DNA from: an uncultured Prevotellaceae bacterium
Lineage (GTDB): Bacteria; Bacteroidota; Bacteroidia; Bacteroidales; Bacteroidaceae
Direction of reading: 5' to 3'
Assembly: GCA_902799765.1 (NCBI GenBank)
Contig: CADCBZ010000006.1
Location: 1 to 64,000 of the forward strand
Length of the DNA stretch: 64,000 bases
The position numbers and the translations under genes are program-made. Shown here in pieces: positions 8,614 to 19,700 of this stretch (position 1 is its first letter; every line of letters begins with the position of its first letter). The notes beneath the pieces are model-generated. The model saw nothing but the letters and a program-made list of their open reading frames with translations. It was not told where the DNA came from and ran no database searches.

Positions 8614-10107
8614 TTATTTATTCAGTTTCCAAGTGACACCGTCTTTCGTGTCCTTCACCTCGAAACCGGCATCTTTCAATTCATCGCGGATCTTATCACA
8701 GGTAGCCCAGTCTTTCGCTGCACGCGCCTTAGCACGCAGTTCGAGTACCATATCCACCACCTTTCCAAAGGCTTCTTCACGACTGTCGTTAGAACCACTC
8801 TTCTCTGCCTTCAGCCCAAGAATGTCGAAAGCAAAGAGTTCCATCGTCTCTTTCAGTTCCTTCAGGCAGTCGGCACAGATCGTAGCCTGATGGTCAGTGA
8901 GTTTGTTCACCACCGTACAAGCCTCGAAGAGATTACTGATCACCTGTGGGGTCGCAAAGTCATCATTCATCGCATCATAGCACTTCTGACGCAGGCTTTT
9001 CACCACCTTCTCCGTCTCAGCATCGCACATGTCTGACACCTGAACGCGGGCCAAGTCTGCAATGCCGTTCATCAGTTTCTCCAGGCCCTTCTCAGCAGCC
9101 TGCAGTGCCTCGTTAGAGAAATCAACCGTGCCACGATAGTGGGCAGAGAGGATGAAGAAGCGAATGGTCATCGGCGAATAAGCTTTCTCCAGCTTCTCGT
9201 GGTTGCCCGTAAAGAACTGCTCCAGTGTGATGAAGTTGCCCAACGACTTACCCATCTTCTGGCCGTTGATGGTGATCATATTATTGTGCATCCAGTACTT
9301 TACAGCGGGATGCCCCATCGAAGCCTGAGCCTGTGCAATCTCACACTCATGGTGGGGGAACACCAGATCCATACCACCACCATGGATATCAAACTCCTCG
9401 CCGAGATACTTTCTACCCATCGCCGTACACTCACAGTGCCAACCGGGGAAGCCATCGCTCCAAGGTGAGGGCCAGCGCATGATATGTTCGGGCTGGGCTT
9501 TCTTCCATAGGGCGAAGTCAGCCTGATTGTGCTTCTCACCTACACCATCGAGGTTGTCACGACTGGCGTCCTTGATGTTCTCCAACGAACGACCAGAGAG
9601 GATACCATACTGATATTTTTGATTGTAGGCCTCAATGTCGAAATAGATCGAACCGTTGCTCTCGTAGGCAAAGCCGTTGTTGAGGATCTGCTGTACGAGT
9701 TGCTGCTGTTCGATGATATGTCCCGTTGCATGGGGTTCGATTGAAGGGCGCAGTACACCCAGTGCATCCATCGCCTGATGGTAGCGGTTGGTGTAATACT
9801 GGGCAATCTCCATCGGCTCCAACTGCTCCAGACGAGCCTTCTTGGCAATCTTGTCCTCACCTTCGTCGGCATCATGCTCCAGATGCCCCACGTCGGTGAT
9901 GTTACGGACATAACGGACCTTATAACCCAAATGTTTCAGATAGCGAAACACGAGGTCGAAGGTGATGGCAGGACGGGCATGTCCCAGATGGGGATCACCA
10001 TAGACGGTTGGCCCGCAGACATACATACCCACATTAGGTGCATGAAGGGGTTCAAAACGTTCCTTCTGACGCGTCAAAGTATTGTAAATAACCAGTTTTG
10101 ATTCCAT
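8614..10107 (-). CDS. cysS: Cysteinyl-tRNA synthetase
   Basis: Class I aminoacyl-tRNA synthetase charging tRNA-Cys. Seen are the zinc ligands Cys31 ([10 protein letters not shown]), the GWHCEC cysteine and HHECEIAQ, the HIGH motif as HLGH, and the KMSKS motif as KMGKS. The C-terminal DALR and anticodon-binding region ends with the usual [24 protein letters not shown] helix. Length 497 is normal. Transcribed alone from its own promoter. Confidence 0.98.
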   Translation of the reverse strand: MESKLVIYNTLTRQKERFEPLHAPNVGMYVCGPTVYGDPHLGHARPAITFDLVFRYLKHLGYKVRYVRNITDVGHLEHDADEGEDKIAKKARLEQLEPMEIAQYYTNRYHQAMDALGVLRPSIEPHATGHIIEQQQLVQQILNNGFAYESNGSIYFDIEAYNQKYQYGILSGRSLENIKDASRDNLDGVGEKHNQADFALWKKAQPEHIMRWPSPWSDGFPGWHCECTAMGRKYLGEEFDIHGGGMDLVFPHHECEIAQAQASMGHPAVKYWMHNNMITINGQKMGKSLGNFITLEQFFTGNHEKLEKAYSPMTIRFFILSAHYRGTVDFSNEALQAAEKGLEKLMNGIADLARVQVSDMCDAETEKVVKSLRQKCYDAMNDDFATPQVISNLFEACTVVNKLTDHQATICADCLKELKETMELFAFDILGLKAEKSGSNDSREEAFGKVVDMVLELRAKARAAKDWATCDKIRDELKDAGFEVKDTKDGVTWKLNK

Positions 10108-10127
10108 AATTTCATTGAATTTGCGTG

Positions 10128-10135
10128 CAAAGATA
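10128..10135 (-). promoter_or_regulatory. -7 box for cysS
   Basis: TATCTTTG on the minus strand, followed by GC, about 20 nt upstream of the cysS ATG. Divergent from the BASS transporter promoter 22 nt away. Confidence 0.6.
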
Positions 10136-10156
10136 CAACTTTTCCATAAAATAATG

Positions 10157-10164
10157 TAACTTTG
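10157..10164 (+). promoter_or_regulatory. -7 box for the BASS transporter gene
   Basis: TAACTTTG followed by C, 17 nt upstream of the ATG at 10182, matches the Bacteroidota -7 consensus. Confidence 0.6.
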
Positions 10165-10181
10165 CAGCCAAAAACTGAAAA

Positions 10182-11102
10182 ATGAAACGAATATGTGACT
10201 TTATTGCCCGTTGGATGGGCGTTTTGGTCTTACTGACAGCGATAGGTACACTACTGATGCCAGAGCCTATGGCCTCAGTTGATATGTGGTTCATCAACCC
10301 ACTGCTCGGACTCATCATGTTCGGCATGGGCTTGACGCTTAACCCACAGGATTTCCGTATTGTCTTCAGTCGTCCGAAGGATGTGTTGATCGGTTGTCTG
10401 GCACAGTTCACGGTGATGCCGCTCTTGGCCTGGATCCTGACCAAAGCCTTTGCCTTGCCCCCCGATCTTGCTCTGGGTGTGATCCTGGTCGGTTGTTGTC
10501 CTGGTGGCACAGCCTCCAACGTCATCACCTATCTGGCGAAAGGCGACCTCGCCCTCTCGGTGGGTATGACAGCCGTCTCTACGCTCTTGGCACCGTTGAT
10601 GACACCCCTGCTCACCTGGCTGATGGCTGGCACCTTCGTGGATGTCGATACCATCGGTATGCTGCAGTCTATCCTCTACGTCGTGATTGCACCCATCGTG
10701 GCTGGTCTCATCATTCAGAAACTCCTACCGACGTTCACCAAACAGGTGGTAGCCTATCTGCCAGCCTTTTCCTCTCTGATGATTGCTTTCACCGTGTCTC
10801 TGGTCGTGGCCCACACAGCCAATCGCCTGCTAACTGGCGGACTGCTCATCATCCTTGTTGTGATGCTCCACAACATCTGTGGCTTAGGTATCGGCTATAG
10901 CATCGGTCGTCTGCTCGGCCTGCAATACCCCAAGCGTGTCGCCATCTCCATCGAGGTGGGTATGCAAAACTCCGGCTTGGCCTCCAGTCTCGCCACACTC
11001 CATTTCGCCGCTTTCCCAATGGCCACCATCCCTGGTGCCATCTTCAGTGTCTGGCATAACATCAGTGGTGCACTCGTAGCCAGGTTCTACCACAGACCCT
11101 AA
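10182..11102 (+). CDS. Bile acid:sodium symporter (BASS) family transporter
   Basis: Ten-TM inner-membrane secondary transporter of 306 residues. Typical BASS features are the N-terminal [15 protein letters not shown] segment and the broken-helix motif [19 protein letters not shown], which forms part of the sodium sites in characterised homologues, plus a second crossover around [14 protein letters not shown]. Substrate is not deducible: members carry bile acids, pantothenate, pyruvate or other organic anions. Stands alone between a promoter and a shared terminator. Confidence 0.92.
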   Translation: MKRICDFIARWMGVLVLLTAIGTLLMPEPMASVDMWFINPLLGLIMFGMGLTLNPQDFRIVFSRPKDVLIGCLAQFTVMPLLAWILTKAFALPPDLALGVILVGCCPGGTASNVITYLAKGDLALSVGMTAVSTLLAPLMTPLLTWLMAGTFVDVDTIGMLQSILYVVIAPIVAGLIIQKLLPTFTKQVVAYLPAFSSLMIAFTVSLVVAHTANRLLTGGLLIILVVMLHNICGLGIGYSIGRLLGLQYPKRVAISIEVGMQNSGLASSLATLHFAAFPMATIPGAIFSVWHNISGALVARFYHRP

Positions 11103-11107
11103 AAAGA

Positions 11108-11132
11108 AATCCCGCTGGCATTCAGCGGGATT
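11108..11132. terminator. Bidirectional intrinsic terminator
   Basis: A perfect 10-bp stem (AATCCCGCTG / CAGCGGGATT) with a 5-nt loop in the 35-nt gap between the convergent BASS and CoA-transferase genes, flanked by an A-run and T-rich sequence. Confidence 0.88.
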
Positions 11133-11137
11133 CTTTA

Positions 11138-12643
11138 TTATTTCACATATTCAGCGAAATCAGTCAGTTTCATGTCGCCCTTACGAGCCAACGTGTCGTG
11201 CATAGCGAACGCAGCAGGCAGGTTATGACGGGTCTGACCCATCTTCGCGATCTTCAGGTAATCCCACAGCAACTGCTTGTAGTCAGGATGTGCACAGTTC
11301 TCGATGATGGTCTCTGCACGCTGGATGGGGCCCTTACCACGCAGGTCGGCGACACCCTGCTCCGTCACGATGATGTTCACATCGTGCTCTGAGCTGTCCT
11401 GATGGCTCACGAACGGCACGATCGACGAGATCACACCACCCTTAGCCACAGAAGGACATGTAAATATAGAGAGGTACGCGTTACGGATGAAGTCACCCGA
11501 TCCACCGATACCGTTCATCATCTTCGTACCACTGATGTGAGTAGAGTTCACGTTACCATAGAGGTCGGCCTCGATTGCCGTATTGATGGCGATTACACCT
11601 AAGCGACGAATGATCTCAGGCGAGTTCGATATCTCACTCTGACGCAGTGTCAGGTGATTCTTGAAGTAATCCATGTTGTCATACACCTGCATCAGGCACT
11701 CATTTGAAACGGTCAGTGAACAAGCCGAAGCATCCTTCACACGACCACTGAGCATCATAGCCACCACGCTATCCTGCAGTACCTCGGTATAGATGTTGAA
11801 ATCAGGCACATGCTTATCCTGTCCAAGAGCACCGAGGATGGCATTGGCTGTTGAACCTACACCACTCTGCAAGGGCAGGAACTCCTTGGGGATACGGCCT
11901 TTGTGCATCTCTTCCACGAGGAACTCTGCTGTCAGGAAACCGATCTTATCAGTCACGGGATCACTATCCTTGAAAGCACGGGCCTCATCGGGGATGTTAC
12001 ACTCCACAACACCAGCCACCTTATCCTTAGGAATAGTCACATAGGGCACACCGATACGGTCGCCAACATGCTCGATGGGGATAGCCTTACGGTAAGGAGG
12101 ATCCAGAGGCTCATAAACGTCATGGATGAACTTGGCATTGGGGTTATGGAAACTGTTCAACTCCAGAATCACGTGTTTGGCCAGACGGGCAGCAGTCGGA
12201 GAGATACCACCGGCAGCAGTCAGATAGACACGATAGTCATTACCCACCTCTTCGATGTCACACACCTCGAGAATCGCCCAATCTACATCACCATAGAAAC
12301 CATAACGCAGCTCCTGTGCCATGTGACTCAGGTGCAGGTCGTTGTAGGGAATCTCACCCATGTTCACGTGCTTGCGGAAATCAGGGTTCGTGGTGTAGGG
12401 CGCACGATAGAGGATAGCCTGTGCATTAGCCAGGTCACCATCGGTGCTCTGTCCTGTAGAAGCACCCGTGAAGATAGCCACCTTAAACTCGCGACCAGCC
12501 TCATGCTCAGCCACAGCAATCTTGGCCAGTTCCTTTGTTGTTGCCTTGGCTACACCAGCAGGTGTAAAGCCACTCATGGCGATGTGATCGCCATTCTTAA
12601 TCAGCGCCGCAGCCTCTGCGGCAGTCAGTCGTGTATAAGCCAT
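11138..12643 (-). CDS. Succinyl-CoA:acetate CoA-transferase / acetyl-CoA hydrolase family
   Basis: A 501-residue class I CoA-transferase of the Cat1/AarC type, expected to move CoA between succinyl-CoA and acetate in anaerobic fermentation. Visible are the N-terminal NGDHIAMSGFTPAG loop, the probable catalytic Glu287 in YTEVLQDS, the GIGGSGDF glycine-rich motif and the C-terminal EQGVADLRGKGP. A longer reading frame to 12724 would pass through the promoter box at 12672, so the MAYTRLT start at 12643 is preferred. Whether hydrolase or transferase activity dominates is inferred from family. Confidence 0.9.
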   Translation of the reverse strand: MAYTRLTAAEAAALIKNGDHIAMSGFTPAGVAKATTKELAKIAVAEHEAGREFKVAIFTGASTGQSTDGDLANAQAILYRAPYTTNPDFRKHVNMGEIPYNDLHLSHMAQELRYGFYGDVDWAILEVCDIEEVGNDYRVYLTAAGGISPTAARLAKHVILELNSFHNPNAKFIHDVYEPLDPPYRKAIPIEHVGDRIGVPYVTIPKDKVAGVVECNIPDEARAFKDSDPVTDKIGFLTAEFLVEEMHKGRIPKEFLPLQSGVGSTANAILGALGQDKHVPDFNIYTEVLQDSVVAMMLSGRVKDASACSLTVSNECLMQVYDNMDYFKNHLTLRQSEISNSPEIIRRLGVIAINTAIEADLYGNVNSTHISGTKMMNGIGGSGDFIRNAYLSIFTCPSVAKGGVISSIVPFVSHQDSSEHDVNIIVTEQGVADLRGKGPIQRAETIIENCAHPDYKQLLWDYLKIAKMGQTRHNLPAAFAMHDTLARKGDMKLTDFAEYVK

Positions 12644-12671
12644 AATCAGATAAAATTTGCAAATTTGCCTG

Positions 12672-12679
12672 CAAAGGTA
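12672..12679 (-). promoter_or_regulatory. -7 box for the CoA-transferase gene
   Basis: TACCTTTG followed by GC on the minus strand, about 28 nt upstream of the start codon at 12643, with AT-rich sequence upstream. Confidence 0.6.
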
Positions 12680-12724
12680 CGAATAAGTGAGCAAAATGCA
12701 AAATAAATACCGATTTATTTTCAT

Positions 12725-13097
12725 TTTCGAGCGAAAGTATCTTCGAACGGATGTTCAAAGATAGTGCTTCTCATTTCTGATAGCACTCAAAGGAATTGTC
12801 TTTCATGGTGAAAGAGATAGGATCTGTTAAAACAAAACAAGTTGTTTTACTGTCGAGCAGATAGTTTTAACGATACTAAAAGATAACTTCTTCGAAGGTA
12901 AAACAACTTGTTTTACTGTGAGTGATAGTAGTGATAGATTACTAAAAAGTATCACTCCACTTAACAAGCTGGTATTAAATCAGTTAGAAAGAAAAGTGAT
13001 AGTTTGAAGAAAAATAGCTTCATAAAGTCAAGGAGCAATTTGACCACTTTATCGGGACGCGTATAACGAGGGGTATTAAAAAATAATTAACGTAAAA
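12725..13097. other. Non-coding AT-rich gap with inverted repeats
   Basis: No supported gene. Two near-palindromes, at 12834-12848 (AAAACAA-G-TTGTTTT) and 12898-12916 (GTAAAACAA-C-TTGTTTTAC), are centred 66 bp apart and are reverse complements of each other over their cores. GTGATAG occurs at 12922, 12931 and 12996, and AGTGATA/TATCACT forms a loose inverted repeat at 12930-12956. This may be a regulatory region or old mobile-element debris; no transposase remnant was seen. Confidence 0.5.
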
Positions 13098-13129
13098 TTT
13101 GGAAGTTTTAATAATTATGCTTATCTTTG
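13098..13129 (+). promoter_or_regulatory. Promoter (-33 and -7) for the PEGA-BACON-BspA operon
   Basis: TTTG at 13098-13101 within TTTGGAAGTTTT and TATCTTTG at 13122-13129, separated by 20 nt, fit the Bacteroidota -33/-7 promoter. The same TTTGGAAGTTT...TATCTTTG arrangement recurs at 22732-22763. An approximately 120-nt leader without an obvious ORF precedes the ATG at 13251. Confidence 0.75.
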
Positions 13130-13250
13130 CCACAGAAATACGACGTCCACTAATTGAGAACCCCTACGTCTGGGCTTACAACTAAGCTATCACTATATTA
13201 CTAACAGCTGAATTCGGGAGGTTATAGGCACCAAAACAACTATCTGACTT

Positions 13251-14798
13251 ATGAGGAAAGCTTTACTACTCATTTGCTCGATTCTTATCACCAGCATCCT
13301 TCCTGTGATGGCTGATGACATCAGCGTGATAAGTTTCAAACTTTTAGATACCGATTTGACCGCCAACACCCGTGGCACTCAAAAACTGGATCAGAACGGT
13401 GAAAAGGCAGCATTGATCAAGATTGTCACTCCAGAACGCGGCTTCCTGTTCAACGGAGGTTCGCTGGGTATAGTAGGAACGGAAGAGAAGGCCGGCGAGA
13501 TATGGCTCTACGTACCGCCACGCGCCCAGAAGCTCACCATCACCCATGAGGTGTTTGGCGTGCTGCGCGACTATTACTATCCTATTTCCGTACAGGGCGG
13601 ACGCACCTATGAGATGCTGCTCGACATCGGTACAGGTCGCTACGTTACCATCACCACCTCACGGGCCAAGTCGGACGTGACCATCGACGGTGAGTACGTC
13701 GGCAAGGCACCTATCTATAACAGATATATGAACTACGGCCGTCATGCCATCGTGGCACAGAACGGCATCTACGAGGGTCAGGACACCGTCGTCGTCTCTG
13801 TCAACGACAGTAAGGAAACCAAGATGATAAACGTGAAGATGCAGGACATGAGCAGTCACTTTGGTGAGGTAATCATCAACGCTGAGAACGATGCCGACAT
13901 CTGGTTCAACGACCATCAGGTGGGCACTGGCACCTGGAGCACCCAGCTTCGCGAGGGCAGCTATACCGTCGAGACCCGTAAGGACGACTGCGACCCCGTG
14001 AAGACCACCTTCATTGTGCATCCGCAGCAGAAGAACACAATCACTGCCGCCCCACCGATACCCCACACAGGACGTCTGAACATCTACACCCGTCCGCGTA
14101 ATGCGAAGGCTGTCCTCAACGGCAACACCCCCATTGACGTGGCTGAGTTACAGACACTGCCCGTGGGTACCTATCAGCTGGCCTTCAGCCATAAGGGCTA
14201 TGTGGATACCGATCGCGAGTTTACCATCACCCACAACGAGACTACCACCGATACCGTATCGCTGGCCCGTGTGAAATATATCAAGCCCATGGCCTTCTAC
14301 TTCGGAGGCGGCTACACCATCCGCTCATTAGGCGGCGCCACGGCTTTAGCAGGCGTCATTCTTAGGAATTTCGACCTGCAGGCTAGCTATACCTTCGGCC
14401 TCAGCAAGAGCGATAACGTGAGATGGTACAGCACCGACGGCAACGACACCTACCTGAGTAGCGTATCCTATAAGCGCTCCACGTTTGCCGCGAAACTGGG
14501 TTACCAGATCTCACTCACAGAGCGTCTGGGTATCACCCCACAGGTGGGTTACGAGTATGAAAGACTGTCGGGTACGGTGGAGGATGGCACGAACCTTTAT
14601 GGCGACGGCGCATCGGCCAGCTGTCTCTCTGTCGGTGCAAAATTCCTCTGGGCACCCATCAAACATCTCTATATCTTCGCCAATCCAGCCTACTCTATTG
14701 AAATGAGCAAGGACGAGAACTTCAAGAAGATTGCCGACAACAGCGACATCAAGCCCGGTGGCTTCATGGTGAGCCTCGGCGTCAGCCTCCTTTTCTAA
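13251..14798 (+). CDS. PEGA-domain protein with C-terminal outer-membrane beta-barrel
   Basis: 515 residues: signal peptide (1-21, cleavage after VMA), an N-terminal beta domain, three PEGA-like repeats (about 137-205 with VTIDGEYVGKAPI, 207-270 with ADIWFNDHQVGTG, 275-340 with AKAVLNGNTP), then alternating strands from about 345 ending in a terminal phenylalanine (VSLLF), typical of an outer-membrane barrel. PEGA domains are surface or periplasmic beta domains of unclear binding role. First gene of a plus-strand run continuing into the BACON and BspA-like genes. Confidence 0.8.
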   Translation: MRKALLLICSILITSILPVMADDISVISFKLLDTDLTANTRGTQKLDQNGEKAALIKIVTPERGFLFNGGSLGIVGTEEKAGEIWLYVPPRAQKLTITHEVFGVLRDYYYPISVQGGRTYEMLLDIGTGRYVTITTSRAKSDVTIDGEYVGKAPIYNRYMNYGRHAIVAQNGIYEGQDTVVVSVNDSKETKMINVKMQDMSSHFGEVIINAENDADIWFNDHQVGTGTWSTQLREGSYTVETRKDDCDPVKTTFIVHPQQKNTITAAPPIPHTGRLNIYTRPRNAKAVLNGNTPIDVAELQTLPVGTYQLAFSHKGYVDTDREFTITHNETTTDTVSLARVKYIKPMAFYFGGGYTIRSLGGATALAGVILRNFDLQASYTFGLSKSDNVRWYSTDGNDTYLSSVSYKRSTFAAKLGYQISLTERLGITPQVGYEYERLSGTVEDGTNLYGDGASASCLSVGAKFLWAPIKHLYIFANPAYSIEMSKDENFKKIADNSDIKPGGFMVSLGVSLLF

Positions 14799-14823
14799 TT
14801 TACACCTTTTATATAATATAGGT

Positions 14824-15771
14824 ATGAATAAGCTACATCAATTCAAAATATGGACAATGGCCGCCCTCGTGCTCAGTCTTTCGGCTTGTTCCTCCGATGA
14901 GGATGCCAGCTCGAAGGCTTCGGATGAACTGCTGAGCGTGGAGAGAGTGGTGGCCTTTGGCCCCACTGAGACCAGTTGGGAGGTGAAGATTATGGCCGAC
15001 TGTGAGTGGGAGGTAACTGCCGTAGATAATATCGGCTGGCCGGAACTCAGCGTTTCGCCCCGATCGGGTGAGGGCAATGGCACACTAGTGCTCACCACGG
15101 AGCAGAACCACTCTTCGCAGGACCGTACCGCCGAATTGACCATCTCAACAAAAAATGGTCTGAAACAGAATGTGACCATCCATCAGACCAGGAGTGGTGC
15201 CGACCTGAGCATCAGTCAAGACATGTTTGAATTCAGTGATGCCACTGGTACACAGATCTTGACGATAAAGTGCAACACCGATTGGGAAATCTTAGGTCTC
15301 TCAGACCCATTGGACGACGATACAAATTGGCTGAAGTTAGGTCAGCTCTCTGGCAATGGCGATGCTCAGGTGCCCATCACTGTAGAAGAGTGTTTCAACG
15401 ACACTGACCGACATGATGTACTCTTGATCTCTGCCGGAAACTTAGGCGACAACATATTCGCCATCACCATTAAGCAAAAGAGCAAGGAACTAATTACCTT
15501 GTCATTAGATGCCCTCGAACAAACCTTTACGGCCAGCGGCGGTACAAAGAAAGTAAAGGTATCAAGTAATGGTGCCTGGAGTGCTGCCATCCCAACGGAC
15601 ATCAACTGGATTCACATTACGCCCACTGCAGGCATCGGCAACGGTGAGATCACCATCACATGCGATCCTTACCCGGGAGCTACGCTGGAACGACTGACAA
15701 CACTTACCGTCAGCGCCGGTTCAAAGAACCCTCAGCGAAGCGATGTGATCATCACGCAGACAGCAAACTAA
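14824..15771 (+). CDS. BACON-domain lipoprotein
   Basis: 315-residue lipoprotein, lipobox cysteine in LSLSACSSD (about residue 22). Three BACON-like domains follow (about 40-125, 128-215, 222-313), recognised by WEVKIMADCEWEV, the SP-x-SGxGNG turn, TLVLTTEQN and the ending ITQT. BACON domains occur in Bacteroidota surface glycan-binding and mucin-associated proteins. Close paralogue of the next gene, 4 nt downstream. No enzymatic domain is attached. Confidence 0.85.
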   Translation: MNKLHQFKIWTMAALVLSLSACSSDEDASSKASDELLSVERVVAFGPTETSWEVKIMADCEWEVTAVDNIGWPELSVSPRSGEGNGTLVLTTEQNHSSQDRTAELTISTKNGLKQNVTIHQTRSGADLSISQDMFEFSDATGTQILTIKCNTDWEILGLSDPLDDDTNWLKLGQLSGNGDAQVPITVEECFNDTDRHDVLLISAGNLGDNIFAITIKQKSKELITLSLDALEQTFTASGGTKKVKVSSNGAWSAAIPTDINWIHITPTAGIGNGEITITCDPYPGATLERLTTLTVSAGSKNPQRSDVIITQTAN

Positions 15772-15775
15772 CCAG

Positions 15776-16768
15776 ATGAACGATATGAAGACAAAACGAT
15801 TACTATTCAGCATATGCGTCGGCTTGCCACTCATGGCAGGACTGACGGCCTGCACGTCGGACGAGACGACGGAAGCCAAGCCAGCCCAGGAGCTGCTGAT
15901 GGTGGAGAAGAATGTTTCTATGCCCGCCTCAGAGACCAGCTGGCAGGTGAAGATTAATGCCGACTGTCACTGGGATGTATCATTCGTGGATAATAGTGGC
16001 TGGGGCGAACTCACCGTTTCGCCACGCTCTGGCGATGGTAACGGTACCCTGGTACTCACCTCTGAGGAGAACCACTCGTCGATCGATCGCACCGCCACCA
16101 TCATCATCTCTACGAAAGGTGGCCTTGAGCAGCATATCACCTTGCGCCAGATGAGAAGCGACGACGCCCTGAGTATCAATCAGGAGATTTTCGACTTCAC
16201 CGATGAAGGAGGCACACAGAGCCTTGTTATCGCCAGCAACAGCGACTGGACGATTACAGGCCATGAGGGTATTAGCTGGTTAGAGTTAGGCCAGACCAGC
16301 GGCAATACAGGTACCACCGAAGTGCCCATCCGCGTGAAAGAGGCTTACGACGATGCCAACCGCAGTGTAGAGCTCACGGCAACAGCCGGGAACAACCATC
16401 TCAACTTCACCATCACCCAAGATGGCAAATTGGCTATCATCCTGGGGGTAAGTACCAATGAGATGCCCATGTTTGCGAGTGAAGGTGACAGTCTGAGCCT
16501 GAGCGTCACTTGTAATGCAGCCTGGTATGCTTACGTCCCCTCCTCGGTATCATGGATTCACTTAGAGCCTGCCTTTGGCTTCGGCGACGGTGAGATCCGT
16601 GTCATCTGCGATCGCAATCCCTCTGAGGAAGAACGCCAGACTACCTTTATTGTCACGGCTGGTACGAAGATCGTCCTTCAGAGTGATATCCTCGTGAAGC
16701 AGGAGGGTAACGAGTTTGTTATCATCCCAGAGGAGCCTCATAACCCCAATCCTATTCTATCACGTTAA
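15776..16768 (+). CDS. BACON-domain lipoprotein, paralogue of the preceding gene
   Basis: 330 residues with a lipobox cysteine in MAGLTACTSDE. It repeats the three-BACON layout of its neighbour with closely similar first domains (ETSWQVKINADCHWDVSFVDN; EENHSSIDRTA), so a tandem duplication followed by divergence is likely. A short Pro/Asn/Glu-rich tail replaces the ITQTAN ending. Start may be the ATG at 15776 or the one at 15785, which gives a cleaner signal peptide. Terminates 12 nt before the BspA-like gene. Confidence 0.84.
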   Translation: MNDMKTKRLLFSICVGLPLMAGLTACTSDETTEAKPAQELLMVEKNVSMPASETSWQVKINADCHWDVSFVDNSGWGELTVSPRSGDGNGTLVLTSEENHSSIDRTATIIISTKGGLEQHITLRQMRSDDALSINQEIFDFTDEGGTQSLVIASNSDWTITGHEGISWLELGQTSGNTGTTEVPIRVKEAYDDANRSVELTATAGNNHLNFTITQDGKLAIILGVSTNEMPMFASEGDSLSLSVTCNAAWYAYVPSSVSWIHLEPAFGFGDGEIRVICDRNPSEEERQTTFIVTAGTKIVLQSDILVKQEGNEFVIIPEEPHNPNPILSR

Positions 16769-16780
16769 AACGATTAGGCT

Positions 16781-19700
16781 ATGAAGAAGTTTATATTTTC
16801 AATGATATGTACCCTGCTCCCGATCCTTGCATCGGCGCAGGAGTCTTATTGGGAAGAGTTACAATCTACGATTGAACATGGTACAGAAGTGTTATCTCAA
16901 GCAAAGGAGAGCGGCAACGTTCATCCAGGGTTGGTTGAAGAACTTGAGATTGTGTTAGAGAAATTCAACGAGGAGGACTACCTCCAAGAGGCTTCCGAAT
17001 GGGAAGTTCGCACCTATACCAAATACTTCAACTTAATAATCAATGAGATCGAAGAAGCCATGAAGGGGGGTGAAAGCGATGTAGAACCTTATGCCGTCCT
17101 CAGCGACAACGACACTGTATTAACATTTTACTACGATGATCAGAAAGAAGCACGGGGTGGTATGGACGTCGGGCCGTTTAACGACATCGATCAAAGAGGT
17201 TGGTTTGAACAAAGTGGAAGTATTGAACAAGTTGTATTTGATGAATCATTTGCTAACTGTACGACAATAACCAGAACAACTTTATGGTTTCATGGTTTCA
17301 GCAATTTGACAACTATCACAGGCCTGGAGTACTTAAAAACCGATAACGTAAGAGATATGGGGCTTATGTTTTCAAGCTGTTCAAGTTTGACAAGTTTAGA
17401 TTTAAGCACTTTCAATACATCAAATGTATGGAGTATGAATTCTATGTTTGAGAACTGTTCAAGTTTGACAAGTCTGGATTTAAGTACTTTCAACACATCT
17501 AATTTGGTGAGTATGAACAGAATGTTTAGGTTCTGTACAAATTTAACAAATATTGATATAAGTGGATTCGACACCTCCAACGTAATGGACATGAGAAATA
17601 TGTTTGAGGAATGCGAAGAATTGACAAGCCTTGATTTGAGCGGATTCAATACTTCTCATGTGAAAGACATGTCAAGAATGTTTTACAAATGTTGGAGATT
17701 GACAAGCTTGGATGTGAGTGGATTCAATACATCCAACGTGATGGATATGAGAGGCATGTTCTATGAATGTGAGGCTTTGACAAGTCTGGATGTGAGTGGA
17801 TTCAATACTTCCAAGGTGACAGACATGAGTAACATGTTTGAGTTTTGTCCAGGTTTGACAAGCCTGGATGTGAGTGGATTCAATACATCCAACGTGACGA
17901 ACATGATTGACATGTTCAATTATTGTTCTGGTTTGACAAGCCTGGATGTCAGTGGATTCAATACACAGAATGTAACAAACATGCAGGCGATGTTCGATGG
18001 TTGTTCTGGTTTGACAAGCCTGGATGTCACTGGATTCAATACACAGAATGTAACAAACATGTCGAGTATGTTCGCTGGTTGTTCAAGTTTGACGAGCCTG
18101 GATGTCAGTGGATTCAATACACAGAATGTGACAGACATGAGGGCGATGTTCTCAGGTTGTTCAAGTTTGACGAGTCTGGATGTCAGTGGATTCAATACAC
18201 AGAATGTGACAGACTTGGGGTATATGTTCTCTGGTTGTTCAAGTTTGACTACGATTTATGTGGGCAGCGACTGGACTACGGATAATATTGTAGAAAGTAG
18301 TGGTATGTTTGAAGGCTGTGTCAGTCTTGTAGGTGGAAATGGGACCCAATATAGCCAAGAGCACATGGATGCATCCTATGCTCATATTGACACCGAGGGT
18401 TACCCTGGTTATTTCACTGCCAGTTCTTCTGGCGAAGAGCCTAACTGGCAGGAGTTGAACTACATGCTTGAATATGGTGCAGATGTGTTGTCGCGGGCAA
18501 AAGAGAGCGGCAATGTTGATCAATGGATGCTAGAGGAGCTTGAGATGTTTTTGAATCAAGGTCATGAGATGTACAAGGAGCACACTGCCTCAGCAGAGGA
18601 AGTTCGTGCCATGACCGAGGACCTCGAATGGAGAATCCGTGAAGTCGAAGAAGCCATGAAGGGCGGCGGCGAAGGTGGCGAAGCAGAGCCATACGCAGTA
18701 CTCAGTGAAGACAACACCGTCTTGACGTTCTACTACGATAACGAGAAGGATGCTCGGGGAGGTATGGATGTCGGACCATTCCCATCCTCTCCGAGAAGGG
18801 GATGGCAGAACTATGTATCCAACATCATCTCTGTCGTGTTTGATGCCACATTCGCTAACTGCACGTCGGTTACAAGCACAAGATACTGGTTTCAAGCCTT
18901 TACCAAACTTACATCAATTACAGGTTTAGAGAATCTCAATACCAGTAACGTGACGGATATGACTTTAATGTTCAATGGGTGTAGTAATCTAACAAGTCTG
19001 GACGTAAGTCATTTCAATACCGACAATGTAACGGAAATGAGATATATGTTTGGAGACTGTAGAAATCTAACAAGTCTGGACGTAAGTCATTTCAATACAA
19101 GGAATGTTCAAGATATGACAAATATGTTCGACGGGTGCTCGGGTCTTACAAACCTGGATTTAAGAAACTTCGATACCAGTAGTGTCACCGAAATGTCACA
19201 TATGTTCGAGGACTGCACATCACTGATTAGTCTTGATGTCAGCAGTTTCAACACCTCCAAAGTCTCATTCTTCAACAACATATTTGCAGGTTGCACATCT
19301 CTTACAAGTCTTGACATAACTAATTTCGACACTTCAAATGCGACCTATATGGCAGCTCTGTTTAAAGAGTGTTCTTCATTAACCAGCTTGGATTTGAGCA
19401 ACTTCAATACTACGAATGTAACGAATATGGAAACCATGTTCGGTGGATGTACCAATCTTACTACAGTATATGTTTCTAACCTTTGGAGCGTCTCAAATGT
19501 CTCTGCAAGCAGTCGTATGTTCCAAAACTGCGGTAGCCTTGTTGGAGGCAGTGGAACTACATACGATGCGAACAATATTAATGCGACATATGCCCATATC
19601 GACGGCGGCGAATCGAATCCCGGCTATCTGACAGGCATCAATGGAGGTAGCGAAACCAGTGAGGAAGCATGGGCAGAGCTGCATGATGCAGTCGATAGAG

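Noticed and set aside
11903..12706. 267-codon plus-strand frame opposite the CoA-transferase
   Set aside because: Antisense to a conserved enzyme with all motifs intact and no own start signals.
12644..12724. N-terminal extension of the CoA-transferase
   Set aside because: It runs through the -7 box at 12672 and the known N terminus of the family begins at MAYTRLT.
17387..19456. Periodic repeats as a possible CRISPR array
   Set aside because: Period is 78 bp, in frame, coding LTSLDxS protein repeats; no unique spacers between identical repeats and no cas gene.
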